A stretch of 64,000 bases of DNA from Apoderus coryli (taxonomy: Eukaryota; Arthropoda; Insecta; Coleoptera; Attelabidae): NCBI GenBank assembly GCA_911728435.2, contig OU452199.1, forward strand, positions 3,234,860 to 3,298,859, in the 5' to 3' direction. The notes beneath the pieces are model-generated. The model did not search any database. It had not been told where the DNA came from and saw nothing but the letters and a program-made list of their open reading frames with translations. The position numbers and the translations under genes were made by a program. Each line of letters starts with the position of its first letter. The first letter of the stretch is position 1. Positions 34,501 to 46,200 of this stretch are shown here, one piece after another.

Positions 34501-37398
34501 TAATAATTTCCAGGCGAAAAAACTCAAATCCCAGTCATGAATCAACAAATCATTGTAGAACTACGCCACATGATTCAAGACACTCTTGATCGCTACAATG
34601 CGCAACATCAAACGTCAAATGTCAGTTTATACGTGTTAGATATATTGACAGTTAACAAGGCAACTGTCAATGGTGTGTTGTGGACTATAAAAGCCGAGTT
34701 GTTAGAAAAGGATAGGTGTGTTGAAGGCAGTTTGTGTCAAAGTGACAGAACCAAGATTTGTCAATTCAAGATTTGGGATAAATTATGGTTTATACGTCAA
34801 ACGAACATCACGTGTGATGATAGTGATGAGCATTTGGTTATTGCGGTTGTTAATAGACATGCAATGAAAAATGATGAGAAAATCATTGGTGAGTCTTATA
34901 TCGAACGTTTTTATTCACTTAAATGTTGTGTTTTAACTTTCAGAAAAGAAAGTGAAGCAAGTCGCTAATCTAACCGTCGACTATATCAACTCGAAGTCAA
35001 CGTTTAATACACGGTACATTGTACAGTCTATCGAGTCATTCTATGCACCAATCAATCATGATTCGGATTGGCACATTAACGCTAACATCGCGAGATCTGA
35101 CTGCATTAAAAAATACAACGACGCTAATTGTGTCGCAATACATTCACCGATCACTTGCGCCATAATATTGTCAACGAAAATCAACAACAACTTATTTAAC
35201 ATTACCTGTACTGATCAGCCCGATATGCATCATGTGTTTGTGCCTGATTTGTCTGACGATTTGTTTGACGGTACTAATCAAGTTGGTTATGCTGAAGAGT
35301 TTGCGTTGGTACAAGGTTTCAGTGCGTTCATCAAGAAATATAACAAAGCGTATTCGAACAAAGTGGAGTATAATTACAGATTGAAAGTGTTTAGAGATAA
35401 TTTGAACACGATCAGGTTGTTGAACAAGTTTGAACAGGGTTCGGCGAGATATGGAGTGACTATGTTTGCGGATCTAACCGAAAAGGTATTTGGTATTTAA
35501 TTGCATAAAATCTAAAATAAACATGTAACATCTTTTGCCTTGCTGACGGTCAGTTTCCATGCGTTTTGCAGAGCAACAACAGGAAGTGTACATTAAGGGA
35601 GAAATATAATTTTGATCATTTGATCAAGAACATTCTTCGCCCTCTCAAAAGCAAAATTCCAAAAAAAACCTTCATTTTGGCAGCGGTAATATCATCCTGT
35701 CCGTTACGCCTACGATGAAAGCCTGTAAAACGAGATTCTGCAGATGATGGGGAAAGACGTTCATATGCGGACGTCAGGAAGGGCCATCATCGTACTGTGG
35801 CCGATGCGTCTTGATGACGCTCGTAAATCGACGCTTCCATCTCTGTCGGTCGTTCGCGATCTGCTCCCAGTTGTTCTTAAGAACATCCTTGTACCTCTTT
35901 TGCTGCCCTCCCTGATTTCGTGAGCCGACCTTTAGCTGCGAATAAAGGATTCTCTTTGGAAGGCGCAGTCCATCACAGCACAAAATTGTTTCAGCTTCCT
36001 CCAGAATGCTGATGTTTGTTCGTCGGTCCTGCCATTTAATTCCAAGAATTCTTCTAAGACATCTTTGATGGTACTTTTCTAGGGTTTTTAAATGCCTCCG
36101 ATAAGTGGCCCAAGAAATATACCAAACCTATATGGTTTTGTCAAAAGTTGTGGTCAAGAATCCAGACCACACTGTTCTTGATTTGTATCTTGATGAGCTT
36201 AGAGCATAGTGTTCGTATTAAAGCACCCGGACACAAAGAAGAAGTTCTGTTTGAAATACAATCGCATCAGAGGTCCTGGGTCTGCTTCCATAACCTCTGG
36301 CTCCTGTACCTGAGTTTGTTTTTGAACCATCAGCTGCAATTGATCTCTGCTGCATAATATGCTGTGACTTTGTACGTCTAAACAGTTTTTTAATTTTTGC
36401 TTTAAAAAATAAAAAAATTCTAATAAGACTAATGTAATTTTGTTTTAAAATGTTAATTTTCCAAGGAATTCTCAAAAATGCATGGTTTACGTCTTCATAA
36501 ACGTAGCTCTGACAATGTTCATCTACAACAAGCCAAAATCCCTGACCTGGACCCACCAGACACATTTGATTGGCGTAAGCAGAATGCAGTCACCAAAGTG
36601 AAAAACCAAGGTTAGTGAACAATGTTTTATTTTACGTATTCCTTCATAATTTTCCATATTAAAAATTTTCAGGTATATGTGGAAGTTGTTGGGCCTTTAG
36701 TGTTACCGGTAACGTTGAAGGACAATACGCTATTAAACATAAGCAACTTTTAGAGTTCTCTGAACAAGAGTTAGTGGATTGTGATAAGACTGATGATGGA
36801 TGCAACGGGGGATACATGTATGACGCTTACAAGTAATGTCTCAGTTACATACATTTGACAGTTTTAATCTTTCAATGATTGTTATTCCAGAGCCATAGAG
36901 AAGCTTGGCGGTCTAGAATCTGAATCAGACTATCCATATGAAGGAGCTGACGAAACATGTCACTTCAATAAAGCCAAAGTTGAGGTGCAGTTAACAGGTG
37001 CCTTGAATATCAGCCACAACGAAACCGACATGGTCAAATGGTTGGTGGCTAACGGACCTATTTCCATTGCGATTAACGCCAATGCTATGCAGTTTTATAT
37101 GGGTGGTGTGTCCCATCCATATAAATTCTTATGTTCACCAAAAAATTTGGATCATGGTGTTCTGATAGTTGGCTATGGAACTGACAGTAAGTTGAAATCA
37201 AATAATAGTTTTGACAGTGCCAAGTCAAATCGTCGTACTTCTCTTTCAGGCTTTAAACTGTTCAACAAAACTCTACCCTACTGGATAGTGAAAAATTCTT
37301 GGGGCACCTCATGGGGTGAACAAGGCTACTATAGGGTATATAGGGGCGATGGCACTTGCGGTCTGAATCTAATGACATCTAGTGCTGTTGTCGCTTAA
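25552..37398 (+). CDS. multicystatin-cathepsin F precursor, 1461 aa
   Basis: Twelve exons: 25552-25755, 29712-29951, 30004-30213, 30267-31713, 31771-32132, 34199-34454, 34514-34888, 34944-35485, 36466-36610, 36673-36832, 36891-37186, 37250-37398; all phases agree. A signal peptide (about residues 1-22) precedes about six cystatin-like domains. Q-x-V-x-G loops are kept in the second (QQIVAG, exon 3/4) and fourth (SQVVAG, exon 6) and are degenerate in the others. An acidic poly-Ser region (about 380-610) separates domains 2 and 3. Basic sites (RVKRK, VQKRS, LRRRRRA, SRRRRS) suggest convertase processing. The C-terminus is an I29 propeptide and a C1A protease with all four active-site residues (NQG, GSCWAF, LDHGV, KNSWG), closest to cathepsin F. 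The layout recalls insect multicystatins fused to cathepsin F, as in Manduca, and Drosophila CG12163. It probably enters the secretory or lysosomal route. Exons 5-6 use GAG/GTGAGT and TTTGACAG; an alternative junction four bases on is weaker. Confidence 0.93.
25756..26547. other. intron 1 of multicystatin gene, unassigned part
   Basis: This is AT-rich intronic DNA. Small ORFs here have no recognisable motif and are not called. Confidence 0.5.
26548..26720 (+). repeat. diverged single-arm copy of the 2825-3253 foldback family
   Basis: It matches the right arm of the palindrome in order (ATGCAGGCCGATATT, GGGCAACGACTATGGTACTC, GACGAGCTCATAA, GAGCGAAACGAATTCGTCAG), with a small duplication GGGCAACGGGCAACG. 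No mirrored arm follows. It lies in intron 1 of the multicystatin gene. Confidence 0.8.
27567..28330 (-). pseudogene. non-LTR reverse transcriptase fragment in intron 1
   Basis: Minus-strand readings include [50 protein letters not shown] and [13 protein letters not shown], the fingers and first palm motifs of a reverse transcriptase. They fall in two frames, and the catalytic F/Y-A-D-D box is missing, so the copy is truncated and dead. It is antisense to the host gene. Confidence 0.85.
28331..29711. other. repeat-rich noncoding part of intron 1
   Basis: It holds repeat-like phrases, for example two similar blocks around 28418-28440 and 28680-28700 (AGCTCTAATA..TAACGAGTTA) and the terminal-type motif TATACAGGGCGACC near 28757. 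I see no gene. The reading that runs into exon 2 from 29490 is intronic up to the acceptor at 29710-29711. Confidence 0.45.
30880..31560 (+). repeat. poly-serine / acidic coding tract in the multicystatin gene
   Basis: Within exon 30267-31713 there are at least six runs of serine codons (mixed AGT, AGC, TCG, TCA, TCT), each ending in acidic residues, alternating with basic KRK or KKKK patches and Asn/Asp-rich stretches. Mixed codon use shows that the runs are not a simple trinucleotide slippage product and suggests selection for serine. Many S-x-x-E/D contexts would be targets for casein-kinase-type phosphorylation, including the secretory-pathway Fam20C kind; this last point is inference. 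Confidence 0.85.
32165..34175 (-). mobile_element. 5'-truncated non-LTR retrotransposon in intron 5 of the multicystatin gene
   Basis: On the minus strand, segments at 34174-33836 ([13 protein letters not shown]), 33716-33261 ([31 protein letters not shown]) and 33224-32781 ([28 protein letters not shown]) give an almost continuous reverse transcriptase with frame breaks. The 3' end, on the left, has a TTTATTTATTTA tail at about 32176-32192. The element is antisense to the host gene. Its truncated 5' end lies only about 25-50 bases before the acceptor of exon 6 (34199). Confidence 0.87.
35560..36130 (-). pseudogene. non-LTR retrotransposon C-terminal fragment in intron 8 of the multicystatin gene
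   Basis: Minus-strand translation from about 36110 reads [16 protein letters not shown], then [19 protein letters not shown] and [10 protein letters not shown], the post-RT tail common in one clade of animal non-LTR elements and distinct from the other fragments here. It is truncated and antisense to the host gene. Confidence 0.8.
36131..36465. other. rest of intron 8 before cathepsin exon 9
   Basis: I see no gene. The intron ends in TTTTCCAAG at 36457-36465, which joins ...FADLTEK to [10 protein letters not shown], the expected propeptide sequence. Confidence 0.6.
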
Positions 37399-37964
37399 TT
37401 AGTTGTGAATGTTTTTATTTAATTAATTATCGATTAATAATTATTCTCGGAATGAACAATTTAGTTTATTTTACAAAACATTATCTGACGCTATTGAAAT
37501 AATCCCGTGGATATTGCGCAATAATAACAAATGATTCATTTGTGGAGTTGACTTTGTATGAATTTTTGTAACTTTTATTTCCTCTAGTGTATTATACCTA
37601 GTTGTTCATATCCAGCTTATACACAAAGTAACACCAGAATCTCAAGATTGAGTTTCATTAATATCTGTATCTATAGACTATCAATATTTAACTAAAATCT
37701 ACTTAAAATTGGAACAAACTAATTCTTAAAATACTACAGAGAACAATATTTTGTGATACCTACTTAATTGTTATTGAAAAGTTAAAAAAAAACATTTATT
37801 TATGTGCTTTTTGTAGAGAATGTTGAATATTTTAAATCATATATTACAAAACCTAGTTTTTTTTATACTTATACATAAGTATTATGTATATGGAGTGTTA
37901 TTATACGTAATTGTTAAGGTATATATTTTTATATAAACTTAGAATGTACTTTTGTTTTGATACT

Positions 37965-38004
37965 AATAAAGATTGTTAATTTTTGTGGATTTATTAAAAA
38001 TAAA
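37965..38004 (+). terminator. polyadenylation signals of the multicystatin-cathepsin gene
   Basis: Canonical AATAAA hexamers occur at 37965-37970 and 37999-38004, about 570-600 bases after the stop codon at 37396-37398. These are the first canonical signals I noticed downstream. Actual cleavage sites are not visible from sequence. Confidence 0.5.
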
Positions 38005-38329
38005 GTTTTTAACGCGTTGCTTTTGTAAGTTTGCTTCATCACCAGCGACTTTTGTATACATTTCATTTCTTTATGCATTGTTTGAGTAATTCTTTGTGAA
38101 TACCTATTATATTTATCATGCAAAATTTGAAATGAATCCAGACCCTTTAAATATAAAACATAACTGTCTGTTTTATTTACAAAGCAAATTTTAAACTGTT
38201 GTACGCCAGTGACCAAGCGTAACTCGAGAATTTGTATTTTTAGGTGTCCGGGAACCACCACAGGGTGCACAACTCATTTACACTGGTGCTATTGTTAATA
38301 TTATTGTAGTATAATAATTGTTCACTCAT

Positions 38330-38585
38330 AAATACACAAAATTCGCTTATATTCACTAACTAAAGCATTAAAAACTGCAAAAAACCGTAAAATATCCAAC
38401 TTGCTTATACATATCACAACGAACCATGATACAATTGTAAATTGTATCATGACAACGAACAACCAAAACAATGTGGCTGTTCAACATGGAACATGGCGGT
38501 TTCCGTCACACATTTTATATACCAGTCAGCGCAAAGCTCCTTCCTGTCACTTTATATTCAAAAGTATCACGTCAGTTCAACTGAG
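38330..38585 (+). repeat. dispersed repeat X, copy 1
   Basis: This matches 63575-63765 in the same orientation, with shared blocks TTCGCTTATATTCACTAACT, GCAAAAAACCGTAAAA, TGTTCAACATGG and CAGTCAGCGCAAAGCTCC. It encodes nothing recognisable. Both copies lie near THAP-type fragments, but at different relative positions. Confidence 0.75.
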
Positions 38586-39826
38586 CTGAACTTAGACAAG
38601 AAAAGAGAGTGGACCCAACACGAGCGTACAAATAAATGAAACGACGTCAAAAAAGAGAAAAACAAAAAAAAAATTGATACTCCTAACTACATATCAAAAT
38701 AATCCGCCAATTGATATGGTTCTAGTTCCACTAGTAATTTCCTAACTTTATTCTTAAATATCTTCAATCCATTTATTTTTTTGATACCTACTTATTGGTA
38801 GTTTGTTTACAAATCTAATTATCATATTATATAATGCTGATTTTTCGGTTAGTGATAATCTGTGAGCTGGATATGCAATATAGATAATTTAATTGATAAA
38901 TGAAACAACATAATATGTTAATACATTGCATTTATGGAACAATACAAACATAAAATTAACAATATAGGTACTGCAGGAGACACAACACAAATACTGTTAT
39001 GTTAGTGGACTGTATGATTTTTCACTTCTTGTATTAAATAAACTCATTTGTAAATAAACAACTAAATATCTTTAATTTTGATAAAAAACATTATAATAGT
39101 AAATAAGTGTTGTTATGATGCTTATAGCACACGTGCAAAAAAAGGAATGAATAACATATTTACAATAGGTACACTATTATAGTCTTATAGCTGTGTGAAT
39201 TGTCTATATGAAGGAAAACACAAAAAGAAAGAGTCACTGTAAACTTTAGAATATGTATAAATATAGGAAGTAAAGGAGCTAGAATAATGATATGCAGTGT
39301 TGTCATGCAGTTCATAAATACGTACGGAACAAATACATAACGTTTTTATTGTCCTTTAAATAGAATGAGTTTTGTTAATTGATTTCGAGAATGGGATCTG
39401 ATTTTTGAGACTGTAGTTTTGTTATGAAATATACACGAACATTAAGATATTTGACACAAATAGATTTTATTAAAAAGTATATTATGTGATTTACTGGGCT
39501 ATCTAGTGCATGTTGTTCTAAAGATTGAAATAATTAAAAAGCTACAAGTGACATTATTTTATTTACTTTTAATGCAGAAATGTGTAAAAAACAAATTTTT
39601 TGGAAAAATAAAATGTCTACGCCCCTGATAAAGTAAACATCTATCATAGAGGTTTCCTTCAAAAAATAATGCTTTATCATGTTGATTTTAAATGAATTGT
39701 TCTATCAAACAGTTTTAATTAGGTTAACTGACACCTGTTATACTACATACTAAAAGATAATAGCCTAAAGATTACTTTTAATTAATAAAAACTAGAAGCG
39801 ACTTGATACATTACTCTAAGTTTTAC
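38586..39826. other. AT-rich intergenic DNA
   Basis: No gene or structured repeat was recognised. Confidence 0.5.
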
Positions 39827-39897
39827 CTATGAAACGAAATTCTGGACTCCTTTTGTTCACTGCGACTTGAGCATCCAAAAGCCACACAACGTACCAT
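39827..39897 (-). pseudogene. isolated THAP-domain first exon (P-element-like remnant)
   Basis: ATG at 39897 gives MVRCVAFGCSSRSEQ...SFHR and ends in CATAG with a GTAAAA donor, the first exon of a THAP finger (C-x4-C). It is clearly related to the exon at 63074-62999 (MVSCAVRSCSSRSE...TFHR). Both have a GTGCGGTATCCCCTCTCT motif 140-190 bases upstream. I found no continuing THAP exon to the left, so this is probably the end of a deleted transposon. Confidence 0.65.
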
Positions 39898-40112
39898 TTT
39901 ATTAATATACAAAATAAATTTCTATTCCCAATTTTCACAAATAAAATCATCAAAAATGCACACGTAGTTTTTTGTTTTTCGGCACATAAAAAATGGCCGC
40001 CGTATTAAAAGCATAACACTTGCCATGCATTCAGTAATACGAACGTGCGGTATCCCCTCTCTTTTCTAATCTAAGGAGCTGAAGGTGTAGAAGCAAAATG
40101 ACAATACGTCAA

Positions 40113-40127
40113 TTTTTCCATAGTAAC
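40113..40127 (+). promoter_or_regulatory. possible X-box (RFX site) upstream of IFT70
   Basis: TTTTTCCATAGTAAC has the two-half-site layout of an RFX X-box (consensus GTTRCC-AT-GGYAAC): the right half fits with one change, the left half is weak. It lies about 175 bases before the IFT70 start. IFT genes are commonly RFX targets, so position supports it; the match alone is marginal. Confidence 0.3.
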
Positions 40128-40299
40128 GCAAATTTCAAACATTTTGAATTGTAAACAGATACGAAACACTACAACATAATACATTTCTGGGATAATACAT
40201 AATATTTTATTATTATATATAGTATATTTATACGGGTGAATTTAAGATACTGATAAATAAAATATTGACTTTTATGAAAACATTAAATGGTAAAGAAGA

Positions 40300-43200
40300 A
40301 TGTATTCTGCAAATGTTATTAATGACGGCGATTTTACAAAAACTATATACAGTTTGGTAAGGATAAAGGATACACATTTAATTGACTACCTAAGTACTTA
40401 TGACTAAAGACATTCCCATAACTATTGAGGTGTTTTAATAAATGTATTATTATGTATCGTTTTCATTTATTACTTAGATCAAAGACAACAGATTTAGTGA
40501 TGCTATTAAAATATTACACGGCATTGAAGAATCCAATAGCACCCGAGCGGGATTATCTCTATTAGCTTATTGTTACTTTTATATACAAGATTATAATAAT
40601 GCAGCAACATATTATGAACAACTCACGCAAATGTATCCAGAAAATTGCGATTATAAAATGTACTATACCCAGGCGCTTTACCAAGCTTGCTTGTACGAAG
40701 AAGCTTTTCAGGTAAATTTACATTTGTGAGAACTTAAGTGCTTTTGTTGAATGTTGAACGCTTTTAGGTATCCAATAAACTGAAAGATAATCCAAACTAT
40801 TCCACCCAAGTTAGAAAAATGCAAGCGGCAATAAAGTATAGCCAAGAAGATGTTATGACTGCTAAGAGTCTTGTAGAGGAAGGACTTAATGATGATTCGG
40901 ATAGAGAAGTCAATCTAGGATGTCTCTTATACAAAGTAAAACATAACATTAACATTATTCATTAATAATATACTTTACTTTCTATGCAGGATGGTAACTA
41001 TGAAGAAGCATTATCGAAGTTTAATCTCGCGTTACAAAATCAAGGTTTTAAACCTTACTTAGCCTATAATATAGCTTTATGTTACTATAGATTAAGAGAA
41101 TATGGACCTTCATTGAAATTTTGCGGTTGGTATTAATAACTAAATCAGCCAGATAAGTACGTTGAGTAATATTTTTATTATGTGGATTTTAGCTGATATT
41201 ATTGAAAAGGGTATACGAGACCACCCTGAGCTTAGTATTGGTATGCAGACTGAGGGTATTGAAGTTCGATCAGTTGGTAATACTTTGACGTTACATGAAA
41301 CGTCTTTGACGGAAGCATTTAATTTGAAGGCAGCCATTGAATATCAATTGAAAAATTGTGAGTGCATTTTTTTACTTAGAGACTCGAGAAGCACACACAG
41401 CTATCAGTTGTTGGCGCAGTCATATCATAAACACTTAAATTGATTGATTTTCGTGGTTTTTAAGTTGATGCCGCTAAAGAAGCCTTAACTGATATGCCGC
41501 CGCGAGCTGAATACGAATTGGATGCTGTTACACTCCACAATCAAGCATTAATGAATTTTGAACAGAATCCAACAGAAGGATTTGAAAAGTTGCAATTTCT
41601 GTTGCAACAGAATCCATTTCCACCGGAAACTTTTGCTAATTTGCTGTTACTCTATTGTCAACATGAATGTTATGATTTAGCAGCTGATATTTTAGCTGAA
41701 AATGCTCATTTGACGTACAAGTATCTGACACCGGTAAGACTTCACATGTCCCTAGCGAGGAGTCTGATTGCAATAAGGTACAATTTCCTGGACTATTGAA
41801 AACTTTAATACAATGTTTTCTAGTATTTGTATGATTTTCTGGATGCTGTGATTACCCAGCAAACATCAGCTAGTGATGCATATCAGAAATTTGATGAATT
41901 GGCTAGTAGACATACAGAGCAATTAAGAAAATTAGCGAAGCAAGTGCAAGAACATCGAAGTAGAGGTGATTTGGATGTTGTTAAGAAAGCTATTATGGAA
42001 TACGAAGAATGTTTGGATAGGTACCTACATTTCTTATTATTTAACGACCCTTTTAGCTGCTAAAAAAACCTTCCAGATACATTCCGGTGCTCATGGCGCA
42101 AGCAAAGATCTATTGGGATTTGGAAAACTATCCGCAAGTAGAGAAGATATTTCGGAAAAGTGCCGAATTTTGTAATGAACATGACACGTGGCGTTTAAAT
42201 GTTGCTCATGTATTGTTTATGCAGGAGAATAAATTTAAGGAAGCCACTGGGTTTTATGAACCGTTGGTCAAGAAAAGCTACTCAGAGGTATTTTTTTTTT
42301 GCATTAATCTTTGTAATCTCGGCTAAGGTTGTTCAAAATCAATCTGGCAATCAGCAATTATTGTTGATCCTGTAGGCATAAACTCGCACAACAATATCCT
42401 ATCCCAAACACAATCGCCATCCCTTTGTGTGCAGACAATGTTCGACTTCGGCGACTATAAATGTCGCCACTGACGGGACTGTTTTGTTTCGCCAGTGACA
42501 ATTAAATGTAAGAATGACAAATAGCCTTATTGACTGTCGACGTTCCAAACACTTTCCATTTTTACAACACTTTCGTCCAAAACCGTAATGGCTGTCCAGC
42601 ACACAAAAATGGAAACACATAACGCAATTCACATCTAGTGGTGACCGTAGACGCAGAACGTGTTGTCGGATCTTGCGACTGCAGCACCTTATTTAATGAA
42701 CCTTCCTATAATGGATCTGCGTGTAATATTGGGGAATTTTCTGGTATCAATTCGGGAAACATCACATTTGATGGTATTTCTGTAGGTGAGGTGTATGACA
42801 AAATCCTTAGAATCCCTAATAAAACTTCCGTTGGTCCAGACAACGTACCTAATTAGTTTCTTAAGAGACTTAAGACTGTGGCGGTGCGTCTTCAGAGACT
42901 GTACAGCATGTCATTGGATAAAGAGAAATTTCCAGACGCCTGGAAAACTAGCTATGTGATACCTATATACAAATCTAGTGCCTCTTTAGACATCTCAAAT
43001 TACAGAGGAGTTTGCAATCAATCTGCAGTGAAGTTATTCGATGGCCTTCTGTTCGATCAACTTGAATGGAAATGCAGAGGTCTCATTAAAGAGGGTCAAC
43101 ACGGATTCTGTAGAAAAAAATCTACAGTTACGACTGTATACTTGATATATTGGATGCTGTGAGTGGAGGTTATCAGGTGGATTCGGTGTATACCGACTTC

Positions 43201-46200
43201 GCCAAAGCATTTGATAGGGTGAACTTTGATGTTTTGTTGGCCAAGCTGGGAGTGTTCGGATTTTCTGACCATGTCTTATCTTGGTTGGAAAGTTTTTTGA
43301 GGGGGCGTCCACAGGTAGTAAAAATCATGAATCACAAAAGTCATGAATTTCGAGTAACATCAGGAGTCCCTCAGGGGTCCCATTGTGCCCCATTATTGTT
43401 TAATATTTTTGTCAACGATATCAGTGATGTATTGAAGTTTTCGATGGTTAATCTATTTGCGGATGATTTAAAGATTTATAGAAGAATTTCGTGCGAGGCC
43501 GATGTTGAATATTTGCAGCGCGATGTTGATGCGCTGTGGCAGTGGTCTGTGTATAATAATTTGAAATTCAATATCAATAAGTGTTAATTTATTAGCATCT
43601 TTCGCAAGAGGAATAGATTTCCTAGTCGGTACACGATGGCTGGTGATCAGTTGAAATATGTTGACCAAATAAAAGACTTGGGTGTTCACTTTTCAGAGTC
43701 TGTTGACTTTAATGAACACATATGCCGAATGTCTCAGAATGGTCATAAAGTATTGGGAGTAGTTGTGATGCGAAATTCTAGAGACTTATCCATTCCGAGC
43801 TGTCGTTTGTTGTATATGTCCCTGGTTCGTTCTTCACTGGAATACGCGTCAGTGATTTGGTCGCCTTATTATCAGACTTATATAAATATGATTGAGAGAG
43901 TTCAGGACAAGTTTTTGCGTTTAGAATGGGGATACATATGCACAATTATCATAGATCGGACCTACGAGGGGCGTTAAACTTGGACACTCTTGGTAAACGC
44001 AGAGTTTTAAACGACTTGGTATTTACGTATAATGTGTTGAAAGGTAACATAAATTGTCCTGCTGTCCTGCATAGGATTTACTTCAATGTGCCAGTGCGTG
44101 ATTTACGACACCATGATCTCTTCTTTCACCATACAAGTAGAAATAATTATACATACTTTTCTTCTATTCTATTCTATTCGCACTCTGAATGAACATGATT
44201 GCATAGATATCTTTTGCAATTCACTTTTAGAATTTAAACGTCAAATTAATTGTTGTATTGAGTAGAACTCATAACAGATCTTGAATTTATTATGAATTTG
44301 TTTATTTTGACTTAGGTACTGTCATGTATATAAGAAATTTGTTGTAAATATAATTGGGGTATCCCGTTAATTTAATAAAAAAAAAACGAAGTCATTGCTG
44401 AACCTCGAAAAACCAACCTTCAACGACAAATCCTCCTTTACCAAGACAATATGGCTTAAGTCCCGACGAAGACACGAAATCAAACACCGACGGCGTCGTA
44501 AAAGATGTCAGTCCCCAGAAGAAGCAGTAGATCATGACACCTTTGACTAAGAACCTTCCTAGTCAAAACATGACACCATCTGCTGTCTTTTTTTGTCAGT
44601 TTGAGCTTGTCGGCGCCCTGCTGAAGATGTTACAATTTTATTTCAGATTTTGAACGTGAATGCAATAATTCTGGCCAATCTTTGCGTATCTTACATTATG
44701 ACATCACAAAATGAAGAAGCTGAAGAACTAATGCGGAAAATCGAGAAAGAGGAGGATCAGATGTCTTTTGAGGAACCAGAGAAGAAATATTTTCATCACT
44801 GCATTGTTAATCTAGTCATTGGGTAAGATATAATAGCCGTTCTGATTTGTACAATTGAATCAAAGTTTTTTTGTTGTTTCGTGTTCTTACGGGAGGAGGA
44901 ATCTTCGCAGCCTGAAGGGCTTAGACGCCCCGACAGGTCCCATGCTGGCTGAAGGCGTGGCATGGGTCTCAGCCTGTTTGGATTCCTATCTATTAATCCT
45001 CTCCCTCTTTTGGTTAGGCATAGCCTTTCATCATTTTACTGTGACGGAAGCAAAGAAGATTCAAGAAGAAGAAAGAGCGAGAGAAGAACAAGGGAGTATT
45101 GTGATGGTTTTAAGTTTTGTCTTTTATTTAGTTTAGATTTGAGTTCAACTTCTTAGAGTGGGAATCCGTCTTTGATATGAGAGTAAACAAAGTTGCCTAC
45201 TGTCAAAAAATCCGCGGTTTCTTATTTTTTTAGGACATTGTACTGTTCGAAAGGGAACTATGAATTTGGCATATCCAGAGTGATGAAATCATTAGAACCG
45301 TATAATAAAAAATTGGGAACTGATACATGGTTTTATACGAAAAGATGTTTCTTGAGTTTAATAGAAAACTTAGCCAAGCATATGATTGTTTTACGTGATA
45401 CAGTTATACAGGAGTGCGTCCAGTTTTTGGAAAGTTGTGAATGTAAGTTGTAAAGGATGATTTTAATTTTATTTCTTATAAATAAAGAATTTGTTTGCAT
45501 CAAATCTCCGCGTTGGCAACAGCATACGTTAATTTCCTTTTATACCGAGCCAATGAGAATCATCGTGCGCGCGTCTGCATGTTGTGAGCCGGGTTTATAT
45601 AGCATAATCATAAATATATGCATAATAATCACAAAAGTTGAATGCATTGTAATCATAGGCACCGTTACAAGAGTCAGATATAATATAATAACTAATATAA
45701 CCTAGTTGTAAGTGTAAATTAACAAATTATAATGTGCAATATCATACAAAACGCAAATTTTGAATTAAGAAATTCAGCTGTAGTTCCTCTAAAACTCAAA
45801 AGTAGATACATACGCTTACTCATATCAAAGATTAATGTACATTAATCTTTGTTTAATGTTTAATTAATGTACATTAATCTTTGCTCATATTGTTTAAACT
45901 AATTTATAAGTATGCTTATGTTGTATAAACCGGGAGCTATGTTTAGAATTAAGTCAACGAAAATTGGGATATTGGGATCAAAGAACGAATCGCAAAAAAA
46001 AAGACTGGAAATAATACAAACATTTGAAATCCAAAAAACCATATTTATTAACAAAGTAAAACACGATAAAGGTAACTCTAACCCATCCTAATAAATTTAG
46101 GTAATGAAAAATAACTAATGAATACTTGCAAATGATTTTTGAATTACATACCATTTAGTAAGACTCGGACCACAATTCTAGAAGGGCATGTTCCATAATG

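Noticed and set aside
36218..36565. Minus-strand ORF of 115 codons over cathepsin exon 9
   Set aside because: It overlaps a conserved propeptide/protease exon on the other strand and has no motif of its own.
37929..38270. Minus-strand ORF of 113 codons
   Set aside because: It overlaps the 3' UTR and poly(A) signals of the cathepsin gene and shows no recognisable domain.
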